From assembly GCA_031472005.1 (NCBI GenBank), contig PZJY01000004.1, positions 2,950,556 to 3,014,555 on the forward strand: a stretch of 64,000 nt of DNA, in the 5' to 3' direction. Positions 1 through 11,294 of the stretch are shown here, in pieces. Numbering within the stretch: position 1 is the first letter of the stretch; each line of letters starts with the position of its first letter. A model generated the notes under the pieces. It did no database searches, was not told the DNA's origin, and was given only the letters and a program-made list of their open reading frames with translations. A program made the translations under genes and the position numbers. This DNA comes from Tetracladium setigerum (taxonomy: Eukaryota; Ascomycota; Leotiomycetes; Helotiales).

Positions 1-1395
1 GTCTTTTCCTTTCATGGCTGGAGCTCGAGCAATTGATTGTGCTTTTGTGGAATTTGGCAATGTCATTTTCCTCATGCCAGCACTCAGAGCACTAGCCTTC
101 ATCCCAGAACTCCCAGGACGGGGTCCAGATATGGTTGCCGCTTTCTTTTCGGTCGAGACATGTTCAACAGAACGAAATGTTTTATATGTCGCACCTTTCC
201 GAGTGACATTTAGCCGCTTTCGCACTTGTGTTCCCTTGACATAACCCACTCCTTCGAGAGTCTCGGCATCTACATTCTGTAAGCGAAGCTGGTTGTCCTC
301 ACCCCAAGTGACGAGTTGGAAATCACGATTGTCAACACCATCATCAGTAACACCCCCTCGGTTTCTCCAAAGAAACTCTTTGACTTTATAGTTGCCGTGA
401 CCTGGGAAGGTAGCAACTGTCTCGGCTGGAGAGTCTTTATCCATTCCATCTTGGAGCCTGCGCTCGTACAGATGCAATTTTCCAGGTGCATCTTGGGGCA
501 TTGCAAGTAGTCCCCACCCAAATGGTGTATGTCGAGCTCGCCAAACGGGGAAGTCAGTTCGAATAATGCGCTCTGGCTCGTCCAACTCCTTGCCGTAGTC
601 CCAAAATTTGATGCTTTTGTCCAAGGAGCAAGTCACAATACCCGTGGCCCTCGTTCGATTCCAGTCTATGCCGTATATTTTGGATTCATGTGCGTTAATA
701 GACCTTAATGGTGCAGAACCTTTCCTGTCGTCCCAGATCCGGAGCCACCGATCGTGGGATGAGGCCAGAATATGCTCGTCTTGACGATTGTATTTGACCT
801 GGGTTGCACCACCAAACCAATCACAGAATGTCAGAGCCGGCTGTCTAGGTCTGCGCAAGTCCCAACAGTGTACGTATCCGTCCACAGCGCAAGTTGCCAG
901 AATATCTGGGTGATGCGCCGAGAAGTTGATATCCGTAATTGCCCTAGTGTGTCCATGAAGCGTATGCTCGATTGCGCCATGCGTCGAATCTTCTGAAAGA
1001 TTCAAATTCCACACCAAAGCCTTTTGATTCGCAGTACTGACAACCCAATAGTCGCGGAGCGCAAAGGGAGACCATTGTACGTCGGAGACGAGCCAAGGAA
1101 GCCCATGTCGAAGATGCCGCGGGGGTTTAATGGGGAATCGAGGTCGATAATATCTAATCCGTCGGTACTGCAGAATATCATCAGCGACAAGTACAACGCC
1201 TAGAGTGACTGATGGTACGTACGAAGCAAGAGCTACATCCCTCCCAGACGGAGATATAGTTGCAGACCCAACCTTTCGCTCCACGTGGAACGATATCTCT
1301 TCGAAGGGCGCACTTGGAAGGGCTGACTTGGTCATCTTCCCCCTTCGTGACTCTTCCATCATCTTTGTAGCGATTTACAATCAGAGCATCGTTGC
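1..1395 (-). CDS. mtc5: Mtc5/WDR59-like SEA (GATOR2) complex subunit, 5' part only, two apparent frameshifts
   Basis: WD40 protein that runs off the window start. Read on the minus strand it gives a family-typical beta-propeller: GSATISPSGRDVALAS, then an intron of about 55 nt (near 1160-1215), then GLDIIDLDSP, WSPFALRDYWVVSTANQKAL, HPDILATCAVDGYVHCWDL, SSHDRWLRIWD and KIYGIDWNRTRATGIVTCSL. This blade order matches Mtc5/Sea3/WDR59, a subunit of the vacuole-associated SEA/GATOR2 complex that controls TORC1 in response to amino acids. The C-terminal RWD and RING parts would lie outside the window. The frame must change twice: near 1125 in a run of five C (a sixth would restore it) and near 1290 just before FHVERKVG. 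The N-terminus is therefore uncertain; residues NRYKDDGRVTKGEDDQ upstream look coding. Family assignment is firm. Whether the breaks are real or sequencing errors is open. It is divergent from ubc13. Confidence 0.85.
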
Positions 1396-1399
1396 GCTC

Positions 1400-2051
1400 G
1401 GGTTTACCACTTTCGCCTAGATGCTGTCGAGGTCCGGACGTTGCTGACGCGCATTGTGCAACGGGATTTTTCTCAGATAGATATGGAGGAGAGACTTAAT
1501 TGGAGGGGCAATGATGGATCGCGCAGGAGACGTCAAGTGAGGAGATACTTCTCGCGTTCGTGTGGTAGAGAAATAGGGCCTGGACGTCTCGAGGTCAGGA
1601 GCTCCCCGTTCAGGAATAGCGTATAATAGGCTTGGCAAATGCCCCTCCATCAACTTTGCCTGCGAGCGAGGCGGCGGCATTTGCAGCCCATCATCCATCG
1701 CGCATTCATGCATCTGCAGATCTGCTAGGAAAGCTCACAACCATCGTCTTCGTGAACGTATAAGAATTCACGGTTTCATCCGATCCCTCGACTTCAGAAT
1801 ATCCTCGTCTTTTCGTCTTTGTGTCTCCATCGCTTCCCTTCATCTTATCCGTCTGTTTGCACCACCCCGCTTGCCGAGTACTACAGTAGGGACGCTGCGA
1901 TTCACAACTTGCGCCAAACACAACCACACAGTCAACGAACCAAGTTGCAGTCCATTTGCAAGTACAGTTACTGTAATTCTCGTTCTACCTCGGTTTATCG
2001 CTGCCGTTGCACACCAGCTTCCTGTCTGAAAAACCCCTGCTGTTGCCCAAC
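1400..2051. promoter_or_regulatory. Intergenic region between mtc5 (minus) and ubc13 (plus), with the uncertain mtc5 5' end
   Basis: About 350-650 bases shared by two divergent housekeeping genes. A 98-codon open frame at 1417-1713 (minus) may be the mtc5 N-terminus or leader, but it is out of frame with the WD repeats. From 1790 to 2050 the plus strand is pyrimidine-rich with no long frame, as expected of a 5' UTR. No TATA box stands out. Confidence 0.4.
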
Positions 2052-2676
2052 ATGGCGCTTCCCAAACGCATCATCAAAGAGACCGAGAGGCTGATGGCAG
2101 AGCCGTAAGTTTTCCTGTTAGGATATAGCGGCTTGGTCTAACATATGCCCAGTGTCCCAGGTATTAGCGCGGTTCCTCACGAGGACAACCTGAGATACTT
2201 CGATGTCTCGATACATGGTCCAACCCAGTCTCCCTATGAAGGTCAGTGAAAGACGAAAGATATCTCCAACCTACCAAAACGTCAGTTCGCACAGTCCTGA
2301 CAACGGTATTCTAGGTGGTGTTTTTAAGCTCGAGCTCTTTCTTCCAGACGATTACCCCATGACACCACCAAAGATTCGATTTTTGACGAAAATCTACCAC
2401 CCAAATATTGACAAGCTTGGGCGTATCTGCTTGGACGTGCTTAAGAGTGGGTTTTGGCCGATCCATGAGGAGAAAAGAGCTACTAATCCTTTTTTTTTAG
2501 GCAACTGGTCTCCTGCACTTCAGATCCGAACAATTCTCCTCTCCATCCAAGCTCTCCTTGGTGCCCCAAACCCAGACGATCCTTTGGCACCCGAGGTAGC
2601 CAAGAGATGGAAGGAGGACGAACAAGCAGCCATTGCAACGGCAAAGGAATGGACAAGAACACACGCGATGGTCTAG
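2052..2676 (+). CDS. ubc13: Ubiquitin-conjugating enzyme E2 Ubc13 (UBE2N type)
   Basis: Four exons (2052-2104, 2153-2241, 2315-2446, 2501-2676) total 450 nt and encode 149 residues, the usual Ubc13 length. The protein starts MALPKRIIKETERL and contains YHPNIDKLGRICLDVLK, with the HPN motif and catalytic cysteine (about residue 87), and ends RTHAMV. With an Mms2-type partner, Ubc13 builds Lys63-linked ubiquitin chains used in error-free post-replication repair, for example on PCNA. Introns are 48, 73 and 54 nt. The third carries a textbook TACTAAT branch site and poly-T tract before its AG. The start is fixed by the conserved N-terminus; an open frame beginning at 2203 is only a read-through of unspliced sequence. 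No damage is visible. Confidence 0.97.
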
Positions 2677-3390
2677 TACGACCTTTTTACGATTGACGAC
2701 AGCGAGGAATGGACATGCATTATACGAAAAACGACGAGAATCAACTGGGTTCAACGGTTGTTATATGGTGAATGATATGCAGCGCTTTCTGCAATACGTG
2801 ATGTTTCTTTGGTGGAGGGCGATAAGTGTTCCCCAGTTAGGTAGAGGATGGCATATAGGGTTGTTTTTAAGCGATTAGCAAATGCTAAACATACTTTTCC
2901 CAGCCCAACCTACTGAATGAACTCTTGTGATGGATGGGTTTCGCTCGCTAATGGAATACTAGATTTGAAAACGATAAAGAAGAGAAGTCGTACTGTCTTT
3001 GGCCAGAAAGGTCCGTAACATTCACTTTGATGCGTAAGATAAAGTATTAGAGTATATTAATTCTCACTCAGGCAGCAGTTCTGTTCTAATTCACTTTACA
3101 AAGTGATATGACTACAACAGGAACAATTTGTTGGAATCTGATATTTGGAAGGTCATGTGATCTGCACTGCCAGGATCGCGATGGACGTCTATTGAGTCAC
3201 GCCGGGGAATGACTGGCTTGGAAAGATGCCGATGACTACAATCAATCTTGAAACACAGGCATAAAAACTCTCCTTTTCCCAGTATGTATTTCCTTTGACC
3301 AATACATCATTCAATTTACTCATCGGGAGTAGTTTAAAGTAGACACCCTGCTGCTATCGCACCACGAAAGTCTACATATATTCTTCCATA
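2677..3390. other. Intergenic, no gene seen
   Basis: The 3' flank of ubc13 and promoter of the next gene. There is no frame with coding character. A TATA-like ATAAAAA lies near 3260, about 130 bases before the ATG at 3391. Confidence 0.5.
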
Positions 3391-5157
3391 ATGGTAACGC
3401 AACTCTCGCAGGCGTATATCCGCAGCGATAATGACGACGACTTCGAAATGATTGACGCATATTCACCTTTCGTCGTCAATATCAACAAGTTTGAGGAACG
3501 GGAGCTCGAAAGTACATTTCCACAACTCGCCGACCTGATGCTTGAGCAAGGAAAGAAGGCACAAGGACCAACTTTCCACGCCTTATCAGACAACAAAGAG
3601 CGCGAGCAACTTTGGAAATTGTTCAAGTCTAAACTTTCAGCTCCAGTTCGAAAGGACATGAATTGTCGGGCTTGCGAGGATTTTGTGAGGCAATATGGCG
3701 ATCTCTGTTGTGTGGATGACAACGGAGACCTAGTTCCGCTCTCTTGGTCTCTTGATCTGACCGAAGTTCCAGCTGATTACAAAGAATCTGTTAAGTGTGT
3801 TGCAGAGTCATTCAAAGGAGAGGCGGTTAGTGAAGAACTGGTGCTTGAATTCGGCCATTCGAAGTGCCTTGGTCATCCCGTGACAGGGAAATGGAAACAC
3901 ATGTCGATTGTTCTGGAAAAGGCACGCTTAGCCAACAAGATAAGCAACCTGGATGCGCAAGACACGAATACTGGATACGCCATGCTGGAACGAGTACTCA
4001 GTGATAACTCCAACGAAGTCATTCAGAGAGCCCATCACCTTATCCACGAGGACCAGCTTCCATACGCTACAGCCCATAAAGCAACGATATCCTTCCTCAA
4101 AGACAGAGCTGAAAAGCTCAAAAATGTGGATGATCGCGTCCAGAGAAAGAACCTAATAACACGCTACTCCAGAGAAGCTTTCGTGGGATGTCTATCTTCT
4201 CTTCGTGCCGGCATGGTGGGTGTCCTGCTCGCAAGTGTTGCAGCGGGCGATAGCTTCGAAGAGACCGAAAGGCTGTGGAAAGCGAAAGCCAATCCTACAC
4301 AATACCTGCGTCCAACAGCTGCTCCATCCGTTGGCAACATTGAGTCGGCGGAGAAGATATTTGCCAAGCTGGGATATACACCATCCGATCTTGCTCGCGT
4401 TTTTCTCACTTTAGACCAGGTTCCTCGACAAGCCATAATGTGGTCCCCATCCTCAGATGAAGAGGTAAACAAATCCAAAGCAGCGTCGCCAAAACCTAAA
4501 CTTTTCGGCTCTTTGCTTTCCTCGCGTCACAAACAAAACATACCCTTCACAAAAGCCCCAATCAAGGATTGTACTTTCCGACACTTCGCTGCCAAGGTTC
4601 TTCCTACCGCGAAGACCCTATCAGTCCTCCCTGATAGCTTTATTCAGCCTTACTTCTTCACAACTGGAAAGGAGGGATCGAAGCCAATAATGTCTTTCCA
4701 CCAAGATGGAGGTCATACTGCAAGTTGGTATACCTGGGGTGCCACCAAAAGAGTACAACAAGCAAGTCTCACAGCCGATTGGACACCAGTGACCTCAATC
4801 GTCACATTCCCTCACATGTTCGATCACTTCGAAACGCTCATGGACGTCTTCGACTCCGAGAAAGTAGAAGCTTTCAAGCACAATCGTCACGGTATTAGGA
4901 TTCTGTTTTGCCTTGAAGGGGCAAGAGAACAAGGAGATTCTGGGCTTGGTTTGTTCCCAACTTTGATGAAGAGTGAATTTCATTCCGTGAGAAGTACGGT
5001 GGAGGCTTTCAGCACTAAGGGAAAGGTTGAATTTCCTTCTGAAGGTGCGCTTGCAGGTGGGCTGGCGGTGGAGTCGGATGGGCGCAGCTCTATGATTGTT
5101 GGTGTTGTCACGAGGGAAGGACAAATTTCGAAGTATCGTATTACATTGTTTGAATAG
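3391..5157 (+). CDS. Uncharacterised 588-residue protein with apparent two-part architecture
   Basis: A single uninterrupted exon of 588 codons, starting MVTQLSQAYIRSDNDDDFEM at the only in-frame ATG after the TATA-like element. I see no signal peptide or membrane segment. The N-terminal half has a paired-cysteine patch (CRACEDFVRQYGDLCC, about residues 92-107) and helical, charged sequence to about residue 290. A polar linker (about 350-385) separates a C-terminal half beginning FRHFAAKVLPTAKTL (about 395) and holding HQDGGHTASWYTWG and LPTLMKSEFHSVRST-like segments. From memory, this second half resembles unassigned proteins of bacteria and phages; I cannot verify that here. No catalytic motif is recognised. 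Unlike genes further right, it has no stop or frame break, so it is probably functional. Function unknown. Confidence 0.85.
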   Translation: MVTQLSQAYIRSDNDDDFEMIDAYSPFVVNINKFEERELESTFPQLADLMLEQGKKAQGPTFHALSDNKEREQLWKLFKSKLSAPVRKDMNCRACEDFVRQYGDLCCVDDNGDLVPLSWSLDLTEVPADYKESVKCVAESFKGEAVSEELVLEFGHSKCLGHPVTGKWKHMSIVLEKARLANKISNLDAQDTNTGYAMLERVLSDNSNEVIQRAHHLIHEDQLPYATAHKATISFLKDRAEKLKNVDDRVQRKNLITRYSREAFVGCLSSLRAGMVGVLLASVAAGDSFEETERLWKAKANPTQYLRPTAAPSVGNIESAEKIFAKLGYTPSDLARVFLTLDQVPRQAIMWSPSSDEEVNKSKAASPKPKLFGSLLSSRHKQNIPFTKAPIKDCTFRHFAAKVLPTAKTLSVLPDSFIQPYFFTTGKEGSKPIMSFHQDGGHTASWYTWGATKRVQQASLTADWTPVTSIVTFPHMFDHFETLMDVFDSEKVEAFKHNRHGIRILFCLEGAREQGDSGLGLFPTLMKSEFHSVRSTVEAFSTKGKVEFPSEGALAGGLAVESDGRSSMIVGVVTREGQISKYRITLFE

Positions 5158-5397
5158 GATTGCAGGGTATGTGATTTCGTCTCTCTCGTGTTTCGGTATT
5201 TCTAGTATCTCAGCAAGCGTGCGAATCGATAAGGCATTGTTTTTCTTGAGCAATTCTCGTCAAGGTACCTAGGTACCTAGGTGGGTAATATAGCACTCGC
5301 AAGGTAGAATCTTGTGTTGAAAATGACATCTTCTGACTTTAACTTTGAGGTCCCCGATCAGAAAAACTGAGTGGGTCAGCGTGACCATCAATCCAAT

Positions 5398-5726
5398 ATG
5401 TCTTCCTCTTCAAAGTCTCCCGCTCTCGTCTCTTCCTGTCTCGAAGTACTCCACATCAAGGTTGATACCATTCGAATTCCCATTTCGAAATTTCGACTTC
5501 CTGGAAACGATCAATTCAAGATTGCCGAAATCCTGGTTACGATGTTAGCAGGCTCGATGGTGACATAAGAGCTTTCCAAAAGACTGTCTTTGACGCCCAG
5601 AAGGAGGTTAACGAGAGGGACAACGTAGAGAGGCAGGAGGTCTACCAGGAAGAGCTGAAGAATTTTCAAGAGGTAATCGGGAGCGCGGCAATGCCTTTTC
5701 TTCTCTTTTGTGCTTGTAGCATATAA
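5398..5726 (+). pseudogene. Small coding-like fragment, broken between two frames
   Basis: An ATG at 5398 opens a frame beginning MSSSSKSPALVSSCLEVL that ends after about 56 codons. A second frame (GYDVSRLDGDIRAFQKTV onward, near 5534-5726) continues as charged, coiled-coil-like sequence to TAA at 5724. Either a short intron or an indel joins them; I see no convincing splice pair. Family not recognised. It lies at the edge of the decayed zone, so a relic is more likely than a live gene. Confidence 0.3.
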
Positions 5727-5867
5727 ATGTACATGACTTTCCATACTCCCACATTTCTCGTCCTTGATTTCTGAATCTGTCAAGTTCATAAATCAATTTG
5801 CTTACAGTGTGACTTTAAATACAATTCCTCATCCTCCCCAAACTTCAAATGCTCTTCCAAGATACTC

Positions 5868-6197
5868 CTACAATCCGTTCACCATCAGCTCAAGCGCCGC
5901 CGTTCTTACCGCCGAGTACATCTTCTTGTCTACATCATGCGTGAATGCCTCGGTGTTGAAGATCTGTGACTCCATTTTCTTCTGCGACTCCTCTAAGTTC
6001 GAAAGGGTCCAATGCGTATTATCGAAGATCTGCTCCAGCACCTCTTGATAGTGACCGATGTCTTCGTATAATGGTCCATTCCCTCCTGGTTGGGCGATGT
6101 TAAGCCCACCATTAGACTTGAATGTTGGTATTGAGATCTTTGATTTTAGCAAGCGGTGAGTTAAAGTATAAGAAGCAGCAGCATCCAGCTCGCACAC
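5868..6197 (-). pseudogene. Unrecognised coiled-coil-like fragment, minus strand
   Basis: An open frame of 109 codons, MCELDAAASYTLTHRLL onward, with helical heptad-like sequence (YQEVLEQIFDNTHWTLSNL). It is divergent from the relic at 6282. A similar divergent pairing occurs at 9603-10090 (minus) and 10568 (plus), so this may be half of a duplicated gene pair. No known domain. Low confidence that it is expressed. Confidence 0.3.
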
Positions 6198-6281
6198 AGA
6201 TGCCGGAATCTGCCTTCAATCTTCCTCTTCTTTTCCTGTTCGCACCATCTTCATTCAAATCCAATCTCAACAAAACATCAG

Positions 6282-6540
6282 AATGAAGACAGTCACGCGT
6301 TTGGAAGATTTAATCAGCTCCGGGAAGCCTTGTGCTGAAATGCTAGTCTTCAACCATTGAAAGTTGAGAATGCTGGCTGCGTTGAATGCGGGCACAATTC
6401 ACAATTTGAAGAACTGCAAAGGAGTGGCAAAGGACTCTTAATCATCCAAGGGCTCTCTCTTTATATCTTTGAAACACTTTAGCGGGTAGATAGGCGTCTT
6501 GGATGCTTTATGAGGAATCACTGGATTATGAATGGGTCTA
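6282..6540 (+). pseudogene. Decayed paralogue of the gene at 10568
   Basis: The ATG at 6282 starts MKTVTRLEDLISSGKPCAEM and stops after 25 codons. It matches MKSITRLADLIKDGVPSAEL at 10568 position by position (14 or so of 20 identical or similar). Downstream DNA still aligns, for example GTTGAATG..GG(A/C)AC.ATTCAC in both, but the reading frame is gone. This is a pseudogene of a small fungal family of unknown function. Confidence 0.55.
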
Positions 6541-6899
6541 CGATCCTATGGCAGTGTACACGACTCTTTTGTAGGGGTTTGCCGATTCACGGAAATAAAT
6601 TTTACTGGGCAGTTGCGGATAGAATCGTGTGAACTGTTTCTCCCATTCAGACTCAAGAGGAGCGAGTTATCTTGACCAGTTTCGACCTCAAGAATACGAC
6701 TATTGTTTTGGAAACCTCCGATAATCTAGAGGTACATACATCAAGATTTTTAATTCAACTCTGTACCTCCGTATTGACCTCGCTCCATGGGGCGGAGATT
6801 GTTTCAAGTCTTTGTCACGAGATATCTGTTCTTGGCAGCTGAACGTAGCTTGCTCTAGCGGCAGGAGCTGGGTTCCGGGATTAAGATATATCTCTCACT

Positions 6900-8250
6900 C
6901 ATTTACGGCTTCGCGATTGCTTTTTTGATACACTGACTGCCAATAACTTTTTTGATTCTTATTTTATATAAAAAGCAATATAGACCTACTCATTATTATA
7001 GCCACTGTTTCCACGCTTATAATCTCAATTGTTAAGACCGGCAAGTCACTTTCCCTCCTCTTTAAAACGTATAACTCCGCGTATAAATATCCTTTCTTTA
7101 TCTAGACAGAATATACCGTCTTAGCCGCCGCACTTACATAAATCTAATCGTATTTTAAACTTTCTAGTTATAATTAAGATAAGAGTTTAATAAGCGTGGC
7201 AGCTAAGGGAAAAAATACTACGGGAAAAATACGAAAAATATTTTTTAGTTTAATCGACGTACTAGATTTAAATCTATTAGAGTATACTATAATAATAGAA
7301 GTTTTGACGAGCGAAGTAGATATTATAGTTAGCGAGACGCAATTGTATAGCACTTTAAATCCTGCCGAAAGGAAAGAAAATAACGAAAGCGAAGTATATT
7401 TAGCAGGAGGACAGTATAAATGCTTCGCTTCGACAACTAAAAGGCTAAAGATGGCATTGGGATTGTTACTTAAGGCTGTTAACAAGTGAGTATATTAACT
7501 TCCATTCTAATACTAGCGGCACCGTGGTTGATGCATAATGGTCACTCGCACAATCAATGTATAATATCTTCTGACAATAACAATTCAGTGCGTCGATTGA
7601 TCGAATTCTCCAGATTCTGGAATCTAGCAGGCCTGTTTTTCAAGCCGATGAAAGGGACTCGGCCAATATTCGAGAAATATATAGGGCTAAGCGCTACCCG
7701 TATTCAATTGCAAATATAACTATAACAAAAACGGAAAATCTCTACGACATTATTACCAAAAAAGATAACCTTAGTATTTATTGGCTAAATAAAATTATTA
7801 ATACCAAAGAATTAAATACGTAGTCTAAAGCCTCGAATAGGGTAGAACCAATAAAATACACTCAACGGCGCAATATATACGGAGTCCGAACACTGAGCCG
7901 ACGAAAAGCAATCAGAGACTATAAGGCCAAGACAAGTTATTATCCACTCTAAGAGATAGCTTTACTAAGCTTAGTATAGGACCTAAATTTCTATTGCCCA
8001 GAAAGCCTTTTAATATTCTAGTAAAAACCCCTATTATTTAGTATATCAGTCAACTTCTTCCATTAACCAGACAAGCTATTATTAAGCTTTTTAACTTATT
8101 AATACCCAATATAGTAAAGCCTATTTCTAAGATTAGTACTCGTATATCTTGGGAGATTAGGATTATTCAAACTTTAAAGGTTAAATAGAAACTATATAGC
8201 AACGATCCCAAATCTCTAGTCTCGCTATTAGAGTATTAAATCAAGACCGA
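6900..8250. mobile_element. AT-rich, TpA-rich island, probably a RIP-degraded transposon
   Basis: Base composition shifts sharply to A/T with many TA steps (for example AATACCCAATATAGTAAAG near 8100) and few CA steps, the expected product of RIP on repeated DNA. A 97-codon frame at 7196-7489 reads as low-grade protein sequence and is probably chance or a relic. No terminal repeats, transposase or reverse transcriptase motif survive that I can identify, so the element class is unknown. It borders the dead hydrolase at 8263. Confidence 0.5.
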
Positions 8251-8262
8251 ACCGATTTTTTC

Positions 8263-9316
8263 GTGGCTGGTGTTCGGAAGTACGGGAATTCTATACCCGT
8301 CGTACAGACAGATATTTTCAAAATATCCGGCTTTACAGAACCAATGACAGCAACAGTACTTGCACGTTTTGTTGAACGGGGACAGATAAAGTGGACCGAT
8401 ACTATTGACGAAATTCTACCGGAGTTCGCCGAGGTGATCCATCAAGGACATAAAACCACCACTTTAGAGATGTTTGCAGCTCACCTCTCTGGACTTGTTC
8501 AGAGTATATACTCAATAGAGGCAGGTCAATTATGGTCTTATATTTGGGCGAGTAATGTTGGTGGACCTGAAGGTCGAAAAGCCGTGGTCATGTGCTACCT
8601 ACGAAGACCCCCAGACATAAACCCGGGGACATACGTATGGAACTATGCCAATTACCCTATCATAGGGTTCATTCTTGAATAAATTACTGGAAGTTCCTGG
8701 GAAGACGTCATGAAGAAAGAGCTATTTCATCCACTCGAAATGTATCATACTGGGTTTCGCCTAGCGGATCCCATTCGAAACTCTAGGAGCAGCAATCCCA
8801 TACAACCATATCCACATACTTATACAGACCAAGGATCAAACAGAGTGATCACAGCACTAGACCCATGTGTTGCCCCCCATTTGGTCCCGGCTGGCTTAGA
8901 CTCAAGAGGAACTATACATATCACCATACCAGATATGTGCATCTACCTGCGTCTGCATCTCGATGCGCTCATGGGCAAATACAACACCAATTTCTTGCGA
9001 AAAGGAAGCATCGAAAAGTTATACGAGACTGTTGCCGGGGGCGAATCAACTGGAGGTGGCTTGATCAAAGCTCATAGGACATGGGCAATGGGCGATACAT
9101 GGTCAAGAAGGGGAAATAGTTTTGGTTTCGCAGCTGCAATGTGGTAAGTTTAGTCCAGCACAATAATATCCTTGAGTAAATGCCGACCCAGATATTCTGC
9201 ACAGGATAGCACCTCAAGTTGGGAAAGCAATCATTTCAGTAGTGAATTTCCAAGGGGAATATGGCCTTCAAATCGAGGATGAGTGTAGCTCGGCATGCAC
9301 GAGATTCCATCCTTAA
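8263..9316 (+). pseudogene. Beta-lactamase-like (PF00144 type) serine hydrolase, inactivated and 5'-truncated
   Basis: The translated sequence follows the class C beta-lactamase/esterase fold: EPMTATVLARFVERGQIKW, then TTLEMFAAHLSGL, then WNYANYPIIGF with the YxN motif, ITGSSWEDVMKKELFHPL, and after a probable intron (9144-9204) IAPQVGKAIISVVNF to TAA at 9314. Where the family has SxxK with the nucleophilic serine and general-base lysine, this copy has GFTEP, so both are lost. A TAA at about 8680 sits in frame within ..GFILE-stop-ITGSSW.., replacing what is probably a CAA-type codon. No start or signal peptide remains, because the gene emerges directly from the AT-rich island. A relic with no enzymatic function expected. 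Confidence 0.8.
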
Positions 9317-9602
9317 ACGATATAACCTCAGGAAAGCTGCCGGGAGCTCGCTGTTAAAGTCCTAACGTATTGTTATGAAGAATTCCTTTGGGCATCTACG
9401 ACTTTAACTTTGTGATTTTATCTTTATCCCCATTTTGCAAAGAGTTATCTATTATTTAAAGTCCTCAGGTTATAGCCTCTAAAGCTCCCGGAATTTATTT
9501 TAAAAAAAATTTAAACTGAATATATAACAGTCAAAAATCAGTTTCACACCTCTTATTTTAAAGCCTCTTTATACCTTTCTTTAAATTGTCACTAATATAT
9601 AC
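9317..9602. other. AT-rich DNA, no gene
   Basis: Strongly A/T-biased sequence with long A and T runs near 9490-9600. It continues the decayed zone and nothing coding is seen. Confidence 0.4.
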
Positions 9603-10090
9603 ACCTTACTTCTGCTTATAACCCTTATAACCAAGGAACACTTTAGCATCATCTGTTAGATGGTTTGAAAACATCTTCAGGGTATCTTCGTCTTGTAGGA
9701 TGATCTCAAGGGCACCAGATGACCCAAAAAGGAGACTGCGGTAGCCAGAACTGCTCTTGAGGCAGGGACTGGTAGTCGAAGGAGAGAATTGGAGGTTGTC
9801 AGTTCCAGATTCGTCTTCCATTTTTCAAACTTTCCTTCAGCAGTTGTGACTTGTTCAATATTTAGGGTGTCTTTTTGTTTGAGAGAGTCCAGGTCGTTAG
9901 TGGTGGTGTCGAAAGGAGTTGTGATGTTGGAGGATGTGTTGACAGCCAGATTTACACTTCTCAGAATACTCTTCATTCTACCATGGTACGTATTCATGTT
10001 TCTTAACGCAGTCAGGCCAGTAGTAATTTCGGCCTCTCTGGCTGCTTTTACGATTGCTGGATCCACGATGCTATCGTTCGATGCCTAGGA
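9603..10090 (-). pseudogene. Unrecognised gene relic with a frame change near 9800
   Basis: Two overlapping minus-strand frames read as one protein: SIVDPAIVKAAREAEITTGL onward (to about 9800), then SSGYRSLLFGSSGALEIIL and LTDDAKVFLGYKGYKQK to a stop near 9606. The first part carries helical sequence (LTALRNMNTYHGRMKSIL). One indel near 9790-9810 separates the frames. Family unknown. It is divergent from the relic at 10568, which matches the arrangement at 5868/6282. Confidence 0.35.
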
Positions 10091-10567
10091 AGATGATAAT
10101 CTTTGGATATTGTAAAGCATCAGAGATTGTTGAATGAAACGATTGTGGTGAGATGGCCGAGACAAACAGGGATATTGAGTTGTATTGAGGAGCTGTTATA
10201 ATAGATCCGAGGTTGCGGTTGATGGAAATGAGTCGAGAAGGGTTATCGTAATGAGGATTGCTGAGTTATGAGGAGAAGTAATTGGTATCAGGATATGTTT
10301 AGATGCTGTTGACAGGAAACAGGATTTGTGGAAGATAATACAAGAATTATTAGAGTGGCGGAAGTCAGAGACGGTAGCAGGAGATGAAGGGAAGGTACGC
10401 CCCATCTGCAATAGTATTCTGTGTTTGACACATTTTGTTCATTACCATAATCTCTTCCCTCATCACCACCGTCTTCTCTTTCATCGCGATCATCTCCTCC
10501 TTCATCGCTATCATCTCCTTCAGTGCAATTTCATCACCAAATCAGCTCCTTCAAGTCCGAAGTCAAA

Positions 10568-11294
10568 ATGAAATCCATCACTCGTCTAGCAGATCTGATC
10601 AAGGATGGCGTACCATCCGCCGAGCTTCCTGTTGAATGGTGGAACTATTCACGACCTTGGAGAATTACCGTACAAGATGGCAGCGAGAAACTTGAATTGT
10701 TTCAGAGGAGCTGGGAGGACCAAGGGTACGTACCGACAGTTTCAGAGGAAGGATGATAGCTTATTTAATGAAGATCTTGCATGCAGTACCAGCCGAATAA
10801 TCAGAGACCGCAATGATGAAAGACATTTCCAAGCCCTTCGTTACACAATCCACCAAGAAGTACTCATCGGCATCTTCACGAGCGCCATCAGTTACAGAAT
10901 ATACAATCGACAGTAACTTTGCCAAATTGCTCCTACCAGAGGACAATCTTCCTGGCACTTTCGTCGCTCTGAAGCTGGTTGTTGCAACCAGAATGGCAAA
11001 TTCCTGAACCAGGAGTAGTAGAAAGTGCTGAGGGACAGGGAGCTTTGATATAATGAGAAGGATGATTATGATTTGGAGGAGATGATTGACATCGAACAGG
11101 CTGAGAGTGCGGCCGAGACGCCATCAAAGATTACGGAGTGGAACCATAAGTCTTTGATGATATTCAAACCAAAAATATTGCAACCAGAAGAGAGAATCAA
11201 ATGGAGGGGCTCCTCTTCAAGTTGGTTGCTCCACAAATCTGAGAAACCTGTCGCTGCTCTTGATTACCTTGTGACTCGGCTGTTCTGGAAATAA
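10568..11294 (+). pseudogene. Small fungal gene of unknown function with several frame changes
   Basis: Starts MKSITRLADLIKDGVPSAEL, continues PVEWWNYSRPWRITVQDG, and after a likely intron (GTACGT at about 10728 to CAG at about 10787) reads RNDERHFQALRYTIHQEVLI. The frame must then shift to reach SNFAKLLLPEDNLPGTFVAL (about 10914-10980), again to reach EEMIDIEQAESAAE (about 11073), and again for MEGLLFKLVAPQI (about 11201). Each piece looks like real protein, so this is one gene of about 230 codons broken by at least three indels or unrecognised introns. Its sister copy at 6282 is more decayed. No domain recognised. Confidence 0.55.
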
